From Thiosocius sp963719025 (GTDB lineage: Bacteria > Pseudomonadota > Gammaproteobacteria > Chromatiales > Chromatiaceae), in contig CAVRBK010000057.1 in NCBI GenBank assembly GCA_963719025.1, positions 1 to 8,051 of the forward strand: a stretch of DNA of 8,051 bases. The letters run 5' to 3'. This document shows positions 7,374 through 8,051 of this stretch, piece by piece. The first letter of the stretch is position 1, and every line of letters starts with the position of its first letter. The notes beneath the pieces are model-generated. The model saw only the letters and a list, made by a program, of their open reading frames with translations, was not told the DNA's origin and made no database searches. The position numbers were made by a program, and so were the translations under genes.

Positions 7374-8051
7374 ATGTTTCGTAATGCCATTCTCGCATTG
7401 TTGTCATTTGCTTTATTCTTCGGCTCGGCAATAGCGGCCGAGAGAAAACCCGATCTCGAGTTTCCCAGCAAAGCAAAAGAGTTGTCGTTCTTCAGTGGTC
7501 TCGGGATGGGCATCTGGAAACCTAAAGGAAATGGGCCGTTTCCCGCTATCGTGCTTGTGCATACATGCGGAGGTGTCACCGAAGCACCTCGGTTACTGGC
7601 GCAAGAAGGCGATTGAACGCGGATTCGTGGTTTTCGTGGTGGACAGCCTTTACCTCGCGCGGTTCCAAAAACTGCCGACCAAGGGCCCCCATATCAATGG
7701 AACGCGGTGTCGAAGACGTCTTCAGATGCAGTCGAACACCTGAAGTCTTTCGAGTTCGTCGACCCGGACAGGATCGCCGTCTTCGGCTTTTCCTGGGGCG
7801 CAATGGCTGGATTGCTTTCAGCAAGCCCGGAATATGTGAGTGATATCCCCAGACGCAGCCAAGCCTCCAGCCGCGATCGTCGGTTTCTATCCCTGCTTGT
7901 TACATCGGCCCGTTCAATGACTTCCCTGGTCGGGAGTATCTACGCCCGGATACGAATGTCCCGACACTTGTGTTGATGGGCGGTAAGGACAACGAATCAT
8001 TGCCGTCAGAATGCATTCCGCGACTGCAGGCGCTAGAAGGTCGCGGGGCTC
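7374..8051 (+). pseudogene. Secreted dienelactone hydrolase-family protein, four frameshifts, 3' end beyond the window
   Basis: The product starts with a clear Sec signal peptide (MFRNAILALLSFALFFGSA, cleavage near residue 22), so it would be periplasmic or exported. Joining five segments gives a dienelactone hydrolase-like alpha/beta hydrolase: GIWKPKGNGPFPAIVLVHTC (7374-7580); HLGYWRKKAIERGFVVFVVD (about 7585-7685); the block AVEHLKSFEFVDPDRIAVFG and then FSWGAMAGL (about 7686-7838); PDAAKPPAAIVGFYPC (about 7840-7896); and YIGPFNDFPGREYLRPD with NVPTLVLMGGKDNESLP (7898-8051). GFSWGA carries the predicted nucleophile Ser, HTCGG is the oxyanion region, and GGKDN is the expected acid region. 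The His lies past the edge. Frames run 0-1-0-1-2. Each break is mended by one base: an extra G near 7581, a missing C in the C5 run at 7686-7690, an extra base near 7838-7842, an extra T at 7897-7898. It may be a young pseudogene, or an intact gene with sequencing errors. The physiological substrate is unknown. Confidence 0.78.

Noticed and set aside
1..8051. CRISPR arrays, tRNA or rRNA genes, toxin-antitoxin pairs
   Set aside because: No regularly spaced long repeats, no cloverleaf-like or rRNA-like stretch, and no small gene pair with recognisable toxin or antitoxin motifs was seen on either strand.

Overview
The window looks like an accessory, decay-rich stretch of a proteobacterial chromosome, most likely gammaproteobacterial. 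The main clue is a relic on the minus strand in which the 3' end of aspS is followed directly by nudB, the gene order known from gammaproteobacteria such as E. coli. Base composition is uneven by eye: the large central gene is clearly GC-rich, whereas the lipase gene and the right-hand hydrolase are closer to balanced, which suggests pieces of different origin.

Layout from left to right. Bases 1-67 (minus) carry the first 22 codons of a gene that leaves the window. Bases 381-1463 (minus) encode an intact class 3 lipase-like outer-membrane lipoprotein. Bases 1533-2215 (minus) hold the broken central part of an IS91-family transposase. Bases 2394-5846 (plus) encode an intact 1150-residue PAS-GAF-PAS-PAS-PAS-GGDEF-EAL protein, predicted to make and/or degrade cyclic di-GMP. 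Bases 5870-6200 and 6226-6372 (minus) are relics of nudB and of the last codons of aspS. They abut the end of a second IS91-family remnant (6373-6802, minus), which keeps only the transposase C-terminus. From 7374 to the right edge (plus) runs a secreted dienelactone hydrolase-family gene, readable only through four single-base frameshifts.

Two genes appear functional: the lipase lipoprotein and the c-di-GMP enzyme. Everything else is mobile-element debris or pseudogene. The GGDEF/EAL gene lies between two same-orientation IS91-type remnants that keep different, non-overlapping parts of the transposase. This suggests that rolling-circle-type transposition or recombination between element copies assembled the region and brought in a duplicated aspS-nudB fragment. 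No wholly new system is evident. The most informative points are the aspS-nudB relic joined to an IS91 end, the bracketing of the c-di-GMP gene by IS91 remnants, and the regular pattern of frameshifts in the hydrolase.
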